DNA of 12,716 bases from Bryobacterales bacterium (GCA_016789785.1 JAEUQE010000245.1:1-12716); one strand, 5' to 3'. Counted from the stretch's first letter, positions 1-7,558 are shown. Numbers and translations are program-made. Notes: generated by a model not told the origin, from the letters alone.

Positions 1-2991
1 AATGTGATGGACCTCGTGCAATTGCTGCCCGGCGTGGTTGTCCGTTCACAGCCCGAAGAACTCAGCTCCGCATCGAACTTCAACGTGATGGGCAATCGCA
101 GCACCACGAACAACATCACCATCGATGGAATCCCCGCCGCCGACATGGGCAACGGAAGCCAGTTGAAGCTCACAGTGTCTCAAGACGCCGTGGCCGAAGT
201 GAAGATCCTGGTCTCGAACTACCAGGCCGAGTACGGTCGCATGTCGGGATCGAACGTCGTCGTGGTCACCAAGTCCGGCACGCGCGAACTGCATGGGCTT
301 GCCAGCTACTTCAAACGTCACGAACAGTTCAACGCGAACAACTTCTTTAACAATCGCAACGGCCTCGCAAACCCGCGCTACCGCTACAACACGTTCACCT
401 ACAACCTCGGCGGACCCGTCTACATCCCGCGCCTGTTCAATCGCAATCGCGACAAGCTCTTCTTCAACTGGGGACAGGAGTTCTGGCCGATCAAGAACGC
501 GCGATCCGGGTTCCTCACCATGCCCACCGAACTCGAACGTGCCGGCAACTTCTCACAAACCGTCGACCTCAACAACCGCCTCATCGTGATTCGCGATCCG
601 CTTGCGAACGCGCCCTTCGCGAACAACATCATCCCCACCTCGCGCCTCGACCCATCGGGCCGCGCATTGCTCAATGTCTTCGACAAGCCGAATTTCTTTG
701 ATCGCAACATCTCGCGTGGCAACTACAACTACGTGTTCAACACGCCGCTCACCACGCCCAAATACACGCACTCGCTCAAGGTCGACTACAACGTCTCCAA
801 CGCCGACACGCTCACCTTCGGCTTCAACAAGTTCACTGAGGAGCAAACCGGCAGCGTCGGCATTCCGAGTAGCGGCGGACTCAACTGGCCGCAGATGGAG
901 AAGACCTGGTCCAGCCGTCCGGTCGGGCTGACGGGCCGTTGGACACGCATTCTAAAGCCCACGCTGCTCAACGAATTCAACTTCGGATGGCTCAGCCAGC
1001 CCGCCGATGACTTCTATACCGATGAGCAACTGCAACGCGTACTGCGCAGCAACCTCGGCTACACGGCGGGCGAGTTGACCAAGACCGGCAACCCGCTGGG
1101 CGTGATTCCCAACGCGACCTTCGGCGGAGTGCCGAGCCCCGCGCAACTCACCATCGAAGGCCGCTTCCCGCTCATCAACCGCTATCACATCCTCACCTTC
1201 AGCGACAACGTTTCCTTGACGGCGGGCGCGCACAGTATGAAGGCCGGCATCTACGCGGAACACTTCCGCCGCTATCAGAAGAAGAGTGTGCCGTTCAATG
1301 GCGCCATCGATTTCGCCCGCAACGTCAACAATCCGCTCGATTCCAACTGGGCGTACTCCAACGCCGCCCTCGGCATCTACAACACCTACACGCAGTCCAG
1401 TGATGCCGCGCTGATGAACGTGCGCACCACCAGCTTCGAATTCTTCGTGCAGGACAACTGGAAGGTGACGCGCCGTCTCACGTTCGACTATGGCATGCGG
1501 TTCTACGTGATTCCGCCGCTCTATGAGCGCGACGATCTGATCGCGGGTTTCGTGCCCTCCGCGTTTGATCCGGCTCGCACCGCGCAGCTCATCCGGCCCG
1601 GCTTCAACGCGAGCCGCCAGCGCGTGGGTGTGCATCCCATCACTGGCGAGATCTACCCCGCCGCGCAGATCGGCGCTCTCGCTCCTGGCGCCGGCAACCC
1701 TGTGAATGGCATGGTGGTGGATGGCACGAATCCGAATGTTCCTCGCGGATTGATGAACTCCACCGGCGTGAAACTCGGCCCACGTTTCGGTCTTGCGTTC
1801 GATCTCACGGGTGACGGCAAAACGGCGTTGCGCGCCGGCGGCGGCATCTTCTACAACCGCTTCTTCACCGAAACATTTTTCAATCCTTTTGTTGGGCAGG
1901 CTCCCCTCATCGACACACCTGTCGTGAATTTCGGAAACCTGTCGCAACTCGCCAGCGCGCGGGGCTTGCTCTATCCATCGAACGTCTTCGCCGCCGATCC
2001 GAAAGGCAATCTGCCGGCCGTCTACAACTTCTCAGTCAGCATTCAGCGCGACCTTGGACAGGGTATCGTAGTCGACGTTGGCTACGGCGGCTCGCTCGGC
2101 AGGCAACTCTATTGGCGTCGCGACATCAACCCCATTGCGCTTGGAGCCAACTTCAACACCGCCAACTTCGATCCCACCTTGCCGGGGCGTCCGTTGCCGA
2201 ATCCGTTCCTGCGGCCGCTGCAAGGCTACAACAACATCAACATGATCGAAGGCGCGGGCAGTTCGAACTATCATGGATTGCTGGTCTCGGCGAAGCGGCG
2301 GTTGCGGCAAGGCCTCGAACTCGGGCTCGCCTACACATGGTCGAAGACGCTCGATTTCGTCGACTCCGATACGGACACCATCAGCCCGCTGGTGAACGTG
2401 CGCACCTGGCACTATGGTCTCGCCGATTTCGATCGCACGCACGTGCTCAACATCAACTATGTTTGGGAGCTGCCCATGCGCAAGTTCTCGAATCCGGTTG
2501 CGAAGCTCGCATTGCGCGACTGGCAGATTTCCGGTCTGACGAACTTCGTCAGCGGACAGCCGCTCGGCATCGGCCAGTCCTTCGTGAACGCGGTGGACAT
2601 CACGGGCACGCCATCCCAAGGCGCGCGGGTCATGGTGCTCAGCAATCCGGTGTTGCCAAAGAGCGAGCGTACCTTCAGCCGCAACTTCCGCACCGATGTA
2701 TTCGCGGCCACGCCCGTTGGTTCCGTCGGCAACTCGGCCAAGACGCTGATTCGCGGGCCTGGCATCAACAATTGGGACATGGCGCTCTTCAAGAGCTTCC
2801 CGATTCGCGAGAAGATGCGCATGCAATTCCGCTGGGAGTTGTACAACGCGTTCAACCACACGCAGTTCTCAGGTTTGGACGCGGGTGCGCGCTGGGATGC
2901 GGCCGGCGGTCAGGTGAACGCGCGATTCGGCGAATTCACCGCCGCACGCAATCCGAGGCAAATGCAGTTGGCGCTGCGCTTCTTCTTCTAA
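1..2991 (+). CDS. Oar-like TonB-dependent outer-membrane receptor, 5'-truncated by the window edge
   Basis: Outer-membrane beta-barrel receptor that would import a bulky substrate, often a carbohydrate or peptide in this family, using TonB energy. The frame is open from base 1, so the true start lies upstream. The first in-frame GTG/ATG codons (4 and 7) are inside the plug domain and are not starts. Visible plug features are LLPGVV near residue 8, NNITIDGIP near 36-43 and EYGRMSGSNVVVVTKSGT at 76-93. The rest (about 900 residues) is aromatic-rich barrel with Oar-type motifs such as NFSVSIQRDLG, LAYTWSKTLD and RMQFRWELYNAFNHTQF, ending in a terminal run of phenylalanines as expected for BAM-inserted barrels. 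The missing N-terminus should hold a signal peptide and a carboxypeptidase-regulatory-like domain, as is usual in this family. Substrate unknown. No terminator hairpin with a T-run follows the stop. Confidence 0.93.
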   Translation, partial: NVMDLVQLLPGVVVRSQPEELSSASNFNVMGNRSTTNNITIDGIPAADMGNGSQLKLTVSQDAVAEVKILVSNYQAEYGRMSGSNVVVVTKSGTRELHGLASYFKRHEQFNANNFFNNRNGLANPRYRYNTFTYNLGGPVYIPRLFNRNRDKLFFNWGQEFWPIKNARSGFLTMPTELERAGNFSQTVDLNNRLIVIRDPLANAPFANNIIPTSRLDPSGRALLNVFDKPNFFDRNISRGNYNYVFNTPLTTPKYTHSLKVDYNVSNADTLTFGFNKFTEEQTGSVGIPSSGGLNWPQMEKTWSSRPVGLTGRWTRILKPTLLNEFNFGWLSQPADDFYTDEQLQRVLRSNLGYTAGELTKTGNPLGVIPNATFGGVPSPAQLTIEGRFPLINRYHILTFSDNVSLTAGAHSMKAGIYAEHFRRYQKKSVPFNGAIDFARNVNNPLDSNWAYSNAALGIYNTYTQSSDAALMNVRTTSFEFFVQDNWKVTRRLTFDYGMRFYVIPPLYERDDLIAGFVPSAFDPARTAQLIRPGFNASRQRVGVHPITGEIYPAAQIGALAPGAGNPVNGMVVDGTNPNVPRGLMNSTGVKLGPRFGLAFDLTGDGKTALRAGGGIFYNRFFTETFFNPFVGQAPLIDTPVVNFGNLSQLASARGLLYPSNVFAADPKGNLPAVYNFSVSIQRDLGQGIVVDVGYGGSLGRQLYWRRDINPIALGANFNTANFDPTLPGRPLPNPFLRPLQGYNNINMIEGAGSSNYHGLLVSAKRRLRQGLELGLAYTWSKTLDFVDSDTDTISPLVNVRTWHYGLADFDRTHVLNINYVWELPMRKFSNPVAKLALRDWQISGLTNFVSGQPLGIGQSFVNAVDITGTPSQGARVMVLSNPVLPKSERTFSRNFRTDVFAATPVGSVGNSAKTLIRGPGINNWDMALFKSFPIREKMRMQFRWELYNAFNHTQFSGLDAGARWDAAGGQVNARFGEFTAARNPRQMQLALRFFF

Positions 2992-3195
2992 GCTCGCGCC
3001 TTTGATCTGCTCGGCGTTCAGTAGCACTCGCTTGCATTCGTCGCAATCGCGCACAGCCGCAAACGCAGGCAGAGCCCTCACGCGCGAAGCGGCTTAAGTC
3101 CATCACCTGCTGCGCAAGAGAACAAGTGCCGCCGTTCAGGATTCTGATCGCCACGTCAGCCTCTGCTGGGTAGTAGGCGAAGGGAGGGATTCAAA

Positions 3196-3261
3196 ATGAA
3201 TTGCCTGATGGAGTGCACTCAGGACGCCATCTGGTGCGATACGATTTGGGCGTTGGGGTAA
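3196..3261 (+). CDS. Possible 21-residue cysteine-containing peptide
   Basis: A short frame starting with ATG at 3196 and ending with TAA at 3259-3261. It is preceded by GGGAGGG (3182-3188), one of the strongest Shine-Dalgarno matches in the window, with about 8 nt between its GGAGG core and the start. The peptide begins MNCLMEC and has cysteines at residues 3, 7 and 14 and tryptophans at 13 and 18. No function can be assigned. The evidence is the ribosome-binding site and start geometry only; such a short frame can arise by chance, and no promoter was recognised upstream. Confidence 0.2.
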   Translation: MNCLMECTQDAIWCDTIWALG

Positions 3262-3346
3262 GGCGGTGGCAGCGGAGGATCGGACCGTCCCGGAAATGCA
3301 GTTGGGCCGTGCGATTGAATGCTGTTTTGTCCTTGCGGAGGAAACT

Positions 3347-3424
3347 GGGTCATGTCTCCGTGTACAGGAATACGTTGCCGGCTGTACCCTCACTTTCAGA
3401 AAGGGATCCATCCTGCTCTGACCC
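3347..3424. repeat. 78-bp segment bounded by GGGTCA / TGACCC inverted ends
   Basis: GGGTCA at 3347-3352 is matched in inverted orientation by TGACCC at 3419-3424. Between them lie short self-complementary pieces, including TGTACA around 3361 and a CTTTCAGAAAG hairpin near 3393-3403. Paired GGGTCA/TGACCC ends resemble the boundaries of small palindromic non-coding elements in many bacterial intergenic regions, including those mobilised by REP-associated Y1 transposases. Only one copy is present in the window, so its identity as a repeat element is unproven. Confidence 0.25.
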
Positions 3425-3480
3425 CACCACGTCGCGACGGCGGCCATAATGGTTTCGGGCTTCTTGTGGGTGTTCATCTT

Positions 3481-5754
3481 CTACGACGTCGGCCACCCCC
3501 AGCGGTCGATCGCCTGCGCTAGTAATGACCCGAACAGCGCCATCACTTCCCGGTCCCGCGGCGTGATCTCCCGATACTGATAATTGTCGCAAGCCACGTG
3601 TCCCAATCGTTCTCCCGCTGCGTACAACGGATATACCGCCCAAGGCGCATTCACGGGCCGATCCAGCAAAACCGCCTCGGGCGCCGGCCCGAACTGCTGA
3701 TCCGGATTCAACAGGAACGCGATCGCCTGCGGCGCCAGTTCTCCAATAAACTCCGTGTACTTGCTGCTCTCCGGCAGCAGAACCTGTCCGCGATACTTCC
3801 CGTCCGTCTCACCAACTCCCACTGAGTCCACGCAGCAGAATCTCGATATCTTCGAGCCGTCCTTCTCATACCTCCACACCCGCGCGTGCTTGAAGAACAA
3901 GCCCAATGCCCTCAGGACATCGTGAACAAATGGCTCGATCTCCAGGGCTCTCTCCAACAGCCTGTCCTGCAACCGCCGGAATTCTTCCATCACCTTGATC
4001 ATCCCCAGGTCGATGAAACTCCCCACAACCAGCGGCCCGTAATGCTCCAGATCCTGGAATTCGCTCGGCGGGGCCCCCAGTTTCTTCTTCTTGTCCCAGG
4101 CCACCAACACGCCCACCACTGTCTGTCCAAAACGCAGCGGCACCACGACCACGGGCCCGTGTACATCGAAATCCCGCCGTCCCCGATCTGCCACAAACTG
4201 ATCCGCATCTGCGTTGGCACAGAAGTAGGGTGCATTCTCGCGGAACACCTTGCTCGCCAGCGCCTGTTCATCGAACGAATACCAATAGCCGCCTTCCGGG
4301 ATGTTCCTACCCCGCGCCGCCACCATGTTCAACTGCGCCTCGCGGTAGTCGGCTGCATACAGCAGAATCGCCCGGAAGCCGGTTCTCTGTTCGATGTCGC
4401 GTAGTGTCGCCTCCAGCGGATTCTCCCTTGGTTCGCGGTCTTTCTCCGCCGCCGTGCTCAGAATCTGATAAACCGTGCTGCGCGATTCGATCAAGGCCGC
4501 GTACAATGCCCCATGCTGCGCAATCGTGCTGACGGTTGCCAAGTCCTTGCTGTCGAAAAAGCCCTCATACTGCGCCTCCAGGTTCAACACCCCTAGCGGA
4601 CGATCGTTGCCCGGCACCAGCAGCGGAATCGCCAGTTCGCTCGCCGTCTTGTCCCACGCGTGAAAGTAGTAATTGCAGAAAGGGTAGGCTTTCCGATTCG
4701 GCATGATCGCTGCGCGCCGCGTCTCAAACACCATGCGCATCAGACTCGGTTCGGGGACAATTGCCCCCAACTGTATCTTGGATTGATTGAGTACATCCGA
4801 CCGCTGCGCCACCACCAACAGTTGGCCATCGCTCCACCACGCCAGGTCCCCGCGTTGCGAACCCGTGCCCACAATCGCCGCTTCGAGTATCTTTCCGAAG
4901 AACTCCGACAGCTTCGGGTTGGCATGCAGACTCTCCAACAACTCGCGGGTCTGCTGCAGCGCCGGCTGGATCTCCGACCCGCGCTCCACAATATGCCCAA
5001 GTGCCTCGCCAGCTACCTCGTCGCTGACATCAAACACAGCCATCGCGCTCCGGACGTCTTGCTGCCCGGTACGATTGATCGCCACCAGAAATCCAAACAG
5101 GTGCTGCTTCCGCGTAGACAACGGAACTGCCATCAGCGAATGATAACTGCCCGATGGCAGATGACTGGGATGAAAATACTTTGGAAACCTCGCCGCTCCC
5201 AACCCATCCCCGTACAACGAAACCGGCCGGTTCGAGTTCTTTCTATGTTCCCTCCATTCCTCCACGATTTCCGCTGGCAGCGGCGGGAATCTCTCCAAAG
5301 TTTCCTTCTCCCATGTGCCTACCGTCCCCGACGCCGCATCCAGCGAGTACCTGTGCGGGCGCATGCACCCGTTGGTGAACAGGAGCACACACTCGACCGA
5401 CAGTAACTTCCGCGCTTGGTCAAGCAACACATCCCGCGCCTTCTGAATATCGTCGTAGAAACAGGAACTCAGAATCGTCGACAGTGCTTCGTTCAACTGC
5501 CGGTTCCGCCTGTACCGGTGGTGACCGACCTCGCTCGCGATGCGGATCGCAGCCTCCGACGAATAGCCCTCATGATACGCCCGCGCAAACGTCGACAGTT
5601 TGTATACCCCGGCATCGTCCAGATATTGCCGAACCCGCCCCCCGTCATCCGGGGTCTCCTTGATGACCACCAAGTCCTTCGCCTTGATGAGCGCGTTGAC
5701 GATGTTGACCGAAATCCCCGCCAACTTGGCGGCCTCTGGAACACTGATTTTCAT
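3481..5754 (-). CDS. Multi-GAF regulator with MerR-like N-terminal DNA-binding domain
   Basis: Predicted cytoplasmic sensor/transcription regulator of 757 residues. Residues 1-75 look like a MerR-type winged helix-turn-helix (VPEAAKLAGISVNIVNALIK, a GGRVRQYLDDAGV wing, then helical AYHEGYSSEAAIRIA). The remainder reads as about four tandem GAF units near 95-255, 270-425, 440-585 and 600-750, each ending with a GAF-like strand pair and helix (SLMAVPLSTRKQHLFGFLVAI; ELAIPLLVPGNDRPLGVLNLE; VVVVPLRFGQTVVGVLVAWD; AVYPLYAAGERLGHVACDN). GAF domains usually bind small ligands or tetrapyrroles. No kinase, cyclase, GGDEF or sigma-54 domain follows, so output would be through the N-terminal domain. The ATG at 5752-5754 is preceded by AGGAAAGGA (5761-5769) and lies 13 bp after the stop of the upstream lipoprotein gene, so the two form an operon. 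The domain assignment is by pattern, and the exact number of GAF units could be three or four. Confidence 0.85.
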   Translation of the reverse strand: MKISVPEAAKLAGISVNIVNALIKAKDLVVIKETPDDGGRVRQYLDDAGVYKLSTFARAYHEGYSSEAAIRIASEVGHHRYRRNRQLNEALSTILSSCFYDDIQKARDVLLDQARKLLSVECVLLFTNGCMRPHRYSLDAASGTVGTWEKETLERFPPLPAEIVEEWREHRKNSNRPVSLYGDGLGAARFPKYFHPSHLPSGSYHSLMAVPLSTRKQHLFGFLVAINRTGQQDVRSAMAVFDVSDEVAGEALGHIVERGSEIQPALQQTRELLESLHANPKLSEFFGKILEAAIVGTGSQRGDLAWWSDGQLLVVAQRSDVLNQSKIQLGAIVPEPSLMRMVFETRRAAIMPNRKAYPFCNYYFHAWDKTASELAIPLLVPGNDRPLGVLNLEAQYEGFFDSKDLATVSTIAQHGALYAALIESRSTVYQILSTAAEKDREPRENPLEATLRDIEQRTGFRAILLYAADYREAQLNMVAARGRNIPEGGYWYSFDEQALASKVFRENAPYFCANADADQFVADRGRRDFDVHGPVVVVPLRFGQTVVGVLVAWDKKKKLGAPPSEFQDLEHYGPLVVGSFIDLGMIKVMEEFRRLQDRLLERALEIEPFVHDVLRALGLFFKHARVWRYEKDGSKISRFCCVDSVGVGETDGKYRGQVLLPESSKYTEFIGELAPQAIAFLLNPDQQFGPAPEAVLLDRPVNAPWAVYPLYAAGERLGHVACDNYQYREITPRDREVMALFGSLLAQAIDRWGWPTS

Positions 5755-5760
5755 TGGTTA

Positions 5761-5769
5761 TCCTTTCCT
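5761..5769 (-). promoter_or_regulatory. Shine-Dalgarno of the multi-GAF gene
   Basis: AGGAAAGGA on the minus strand sits 6 nt before the ATG and overlaps the stop codon of the upstream lipoprotein gene. It supports translation from 5754 and operon organisation. It contrasts with the first gene of the operon, which has no such site. Confidence 0.7.
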
Positions 5770-6385
5770 AAGGGATGCACAAGTGACTAGCCCGCCGCGC
5801 GCCCCCTGGGTCCAGCACTTCCCGCGCACGGTTCTCGTAGTCTTCAGAGACCGCGTCCGTATCCCCATGTCTTCCGAACAAAAGGCTTACCGCATGCCCC
5901 AATTCGTGAGCCACCACGTATTCCATCCGCAACGTCTGGTCCTCCCTCGGCCTCAGATAGCACCCCTTCATTACCCCGGGTGCCTCCGGATACAGCAAGT
6001 GGACATGCACCAACCCGGGAATGCTAGTGGTCACGCCAGGGGTGCTCCCGGGCGCCGGCCCAATCACCGCAGGTGCGCGCATTGACACCGAGATCACCTT
6101 CCCTTTCACGGTCGGGATCAGCAAGATACGGCCGTTCGCCAATGCCGCCGCGCGGAGCGCTCTCATCAGGTAGTCGTTAGGATTTGGATTTTTCGGATGA
6201 TAAACCACCCGGCCCGTCTTCGGTAGGATCTCGATTGCCTCTGGCTCGCTCGCGATTGCCTCGATCCCCGGCAGAAAATGCTCGGGACGATCTGGCACGT
6301 ATATCCCCATATGCACTGTGCTACAAGTAGTAAGTAGCAATAGTGCCGATGCTAGGAGCATTACAGCGAATCCCCGAGCCCACAT
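5768..6385 (-). CDS. Putative lipoprotein with HELGH zinc-metalloprotease motif
   Basis: 205 residues. The N-terminus (RGFAVMLLASALLLLTTC) is a lipoprotein-type signal with Cys21 as the likely lipidated residue; Thr at -1 is less usual than Gly, Ala or Ser. HELGH at 160-164 follows a hydrophobic strand (MEYVVAHELGHAV), the classical zincin helix giving His160, His164 and catalytic Glu161. The third zinc ligand is not certain: His173, Glu181 and Glu184 are candidates. The ENRAREVL segment at 184-191 recalls the second Glu-bearing helix of gluzincin-like families. Function is inferred as a small envelope-anchored protease or degenerate homologue; the substrate is unknown. It is the first gene of an operon with the multi-GAF regulator, and its promoter predicts a leaderless mRNA. 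The protein family was not recognised beyond the motif. Confidence 0.78.
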   Translation of the reverse strand: MWARGFAVMLLASALLLLTTCSTVHMGIYVPDRPEHFLPGIEAIASEPEAIEILPKTGRVVYHPKNPNPNDYLMRALRAAALANGRILLIPTVKGKVISVSMRAPAVIGPAPGSTPGVTTSIPGLVHVHLLYPEAPGVMKGCYLRPREDQTLRMEYVVAHELGHAVSLLFGRHGDTDAVSEDYENRAREVLDPGGARRASHLCIP

Positions 6386-6391
6386 GGTCTG

Positions 6392-6420
6392 AACCTATCA
6401 GGACCCGCAACTCATGTCAA
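6392..6420 (-). promoter_or_regulatory. Sigma70-type promoter of the lipoprotein/GAF operon, probably leaderless
   Basis: On the minus strand TTGACA (6415-6420) is followed after exactly 17 bp by TAGGTT (6392-6397). The -10 hexamer ends 6 nt before the ATG at 6385, so transcription would start at or next to the A of the ATG. No Shine-Dalgarno lies before that ATG. The -35 is a perfect consensus match. Confidence 0.6.
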
Positions 6421-6458
6421 GATCTGTCTTATGCTATGTTTTCCGTAGAATTCTGATG

Positions 6459-6474
6459 GTGTCTGGAAACACGA
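6459..6474. repeat. Operator-like dyad repeat, copy 1
   Basis: GTGTCTGGAAACACGA, identical to the copy at 6615-6630. The core GTGTCTGGAAACAC matches its own reverse complement at 10 of 14 positions (GTGTnTnnAnACAC). This copy lies 38 bp upstream of the -35 of the minus-strand operon promoter. It fits a binding site for a dimeric regulator; the adjacent MerR-like/GAF protein is the obvious but unproven candidate. Confidence 0.5.
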
Positions 6475-6562
6475 AGTCTCTCGACTTACTCCACAGACCC
6501 GGACCTGCCGCCTTCCCTCGCGGCCCCATTGCTGATCCCTCACGATTCCCGATCTTCAACTT

Positions 6563-6601
6563 CCCTTTCCCCCAAAAAACACCCCCGATCCCACGCCTCC
6601 C
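6563..6601 (-). other. G-tract cluster on the minus strand (possible G-quadruplex)
   Basis: Five runs of three to five G occur on the minus strand at 6599-6601, 6590-6592, 6582-6586, 6569-6573 and 6563-6565, separated by loops of about 6, 3, 8 and 3 nt. The arrangement is close to the usual quadruplex pattern, with one loop of 8. It lies between the two operator-like repeats in the divergent region. Function unknown. Confidence 0.3.
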
Positions 6602-6614
6602 TCAACGACTTGAT

Positions 6615-6630
6615 GTGTCTGGAAACACGA
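6615..6630. repeat. Operator-like dyad repeat, copy 2
   Basis: The second exact copy of GTGTCTGGAAACACGA, 156 bp from the first in the same orientation. It ends 2 bp before the -35 (TTGACT, 6633-6638) of the plus-strand promoter. A protein bound here would touch RNA polymerase directly, so either activation or repression of the 6668 gene is possible. Confidence 0.5.
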
Positions 6631-6632
6631 TG

Positions 6633-6661
6633 TTGACTCTGAAAACTCTTGCGCTAATAAT
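6633..6661 (+). promoter_or_regulatory. Sigma70-type promoter of the 6668 gene, probably leaderless
   Basis: TTGACT (6633-6638, 5 of 6 consensus) is followed after 17 bp by AATAAT (6656-6661, 5 of 6). The hexamer ends 6 nt before the ATG at 6668, so the transcript would begin at the start codon. The only purine run before the ATG (AGGG) is too close for a normal ribosome-binding site. Confidence 0.6.
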
Positions 6662-6667
6662 AGGGCA

Positions 6668-7177
6668 ATGACTGTGAAGGCGTGGCAGGTGCTTGTGATC
6701 GGCGCGGTCCTCGTGCTGGCTTCCGTCCTCATTAGCTACGCAACCCCGTCCAGAAAACCTCTCCCGGAGGAAGTCTGCGCCTCCCTCAAATCGGTCTTCC
6801 CCGACTTCCTCTACGTGGGCTCCTTCTCACTCAAAGACGGCATTCCGGCTCCTCACTCTCACACCGTCGTTACCCTGCCTCTGAACCTTCAGCAGCATCA
6901 AGCCTACGTCTTTCACCGCCAGCGTAGCGCGAGCCCAATCGACTACGGCGAGTTCGTCGCCCGCCTCAAGAATGCCAAAGCACGCATTCTCTGGGCTCCG
7001 TCCGGTCCCCAGGAATTAGTTCACCTCACCTTCGGGGGGCCCCTGTTCAAGATTGAATTCGCCGCCGGCCCCCACAAGGGCTCCCTCTACAACACCATCG
7101 ATTCCAACATTGCCGCCGACGAGTCCCTCTCGAAGGATTTGTTCATCGAAGACTTCGTTCTCGTCCTCGAACGCTAA
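6668..7177 (+). CDS. Membrane-anchored protein of unknown function
   Basis: 169 residues. One hydrophobic segment at about 6-25 (WQVLVIGAVLVLASVLIS) with a short positive N-terminus implies a signal anchor or uncleaved signal; the remaining roughly 140 residues would then be periplasmic. That part is soluble-looking, with a single cysteine (Cys37) and several histidines (63, 65, 77, 83, 119, 136), and no family was recognised. It is transcribed divergently from the lipoprotein/multi-GAF operon across 282 bp that carry two identical operator-like repeats, suggesting shared control. The start is fixed by a near-consensus promoter whose -10 ends 6 nt before this ATG. An upstream frame (6414-6671) overlaps this start by ATGA but looks non-coding. 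Confidence 0.75.
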   Translation: MTVKAWQVLVIGAVLVLASVLISYATPSRKPLPEEVCASLKSVFPDFLYVGSFSLKDGIPAPHSHTVVTLPLNLQQHQAYVFHRQRSASPIDYGEFVARLKNAKARILWAPSGPQELVHLTFGGPLFKIEFAAGPHKGSLYNTIDSNIAADESLSKDLFIEDFVLVLER

Positions 7178-7558
7178 TTCCCGTTCAACCCAAGCACCTC
7201 ATACACCAACCCATACAGATCCGTCGCTACGCGGCCCCCCGCCGGTCATCTTCATGGTGCAAGCCTCCCCGCACTGATATCTTCAGAACACGGTAGCCGA
7301 TGGGCAGCTCGTGCCCGTGGTCGGTAGTAGCCGGAAGTTTCTCCTGTTTGGGCTCCGGGAATCCGGGACACCATCTGGAAGCGTCGTCGCACCGGAGCGG
7401 CTTGGCCTGCGCTCCTGGAAGAGCCCCACTTACTTCCAAAGGAACAGGTTCTCCGCAGCCAGGACCGGACCGCCAGGAACAGCACCGAGAAAGGCACTGC
7501 GGGCAATGAAAAGGCGTGCCGCAGAGCGGTCAGGGCCGCCCGCGGGGCGGGCATTGAA

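Larger units (their letters stand above)
2992..3480. other. Intergenic region without a convincing gene
   Basis: This 489-bp stretch lies between the receptor stop and the stop of the GAF regulator, so the flanking genes converge. Frames here are short and change composition erratically. Two items are listed separately: a possible 21-codon ORF at 3196-3261 and a 78-bp segment at 3347-3424 with inverted ends. The minus strand near 2995-3110 reads briefly like protein (CDECKRVLLNAEQIKG) but runs antisense into the receptor gene, so it is not called. No clear rho-independent terminator was found for either converging gene. Confidence 0.6.

Noticed and set aside
952..1947. 331-residue minus-strand frame inside the receptor gene
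   Set aside because: Antisense shadow of the strongly supported TonB-dependent receptor; composition is His/Arg/Val-rich as expected for shadows in G+C-rich genes.
2869..3081. Minus-strand frame with protein-like CDECKRVLLNAEQIKG
   Set aside because: It continues antisense through the end of the receptor gene without its own stop in the gap, and joining it to the adjacent frame needs a frameshift. Possibly a relic, but not supportable.
6414..6671. 85-residue plus-strand frame overlapping the 6668 start by ATGA, containing VSGNT twice, and its short sub-frame from ATG 6630 (MLTLKTLALIIGQ)
   Set aside because: The two VSGNT segments are just the 16-bp DNA repeat read in the same frame. The frame is Pro-rich, lacks a ribosome-binding site and covers both promoters. 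A near-consensus promoter inside it would start transcription at 6668.
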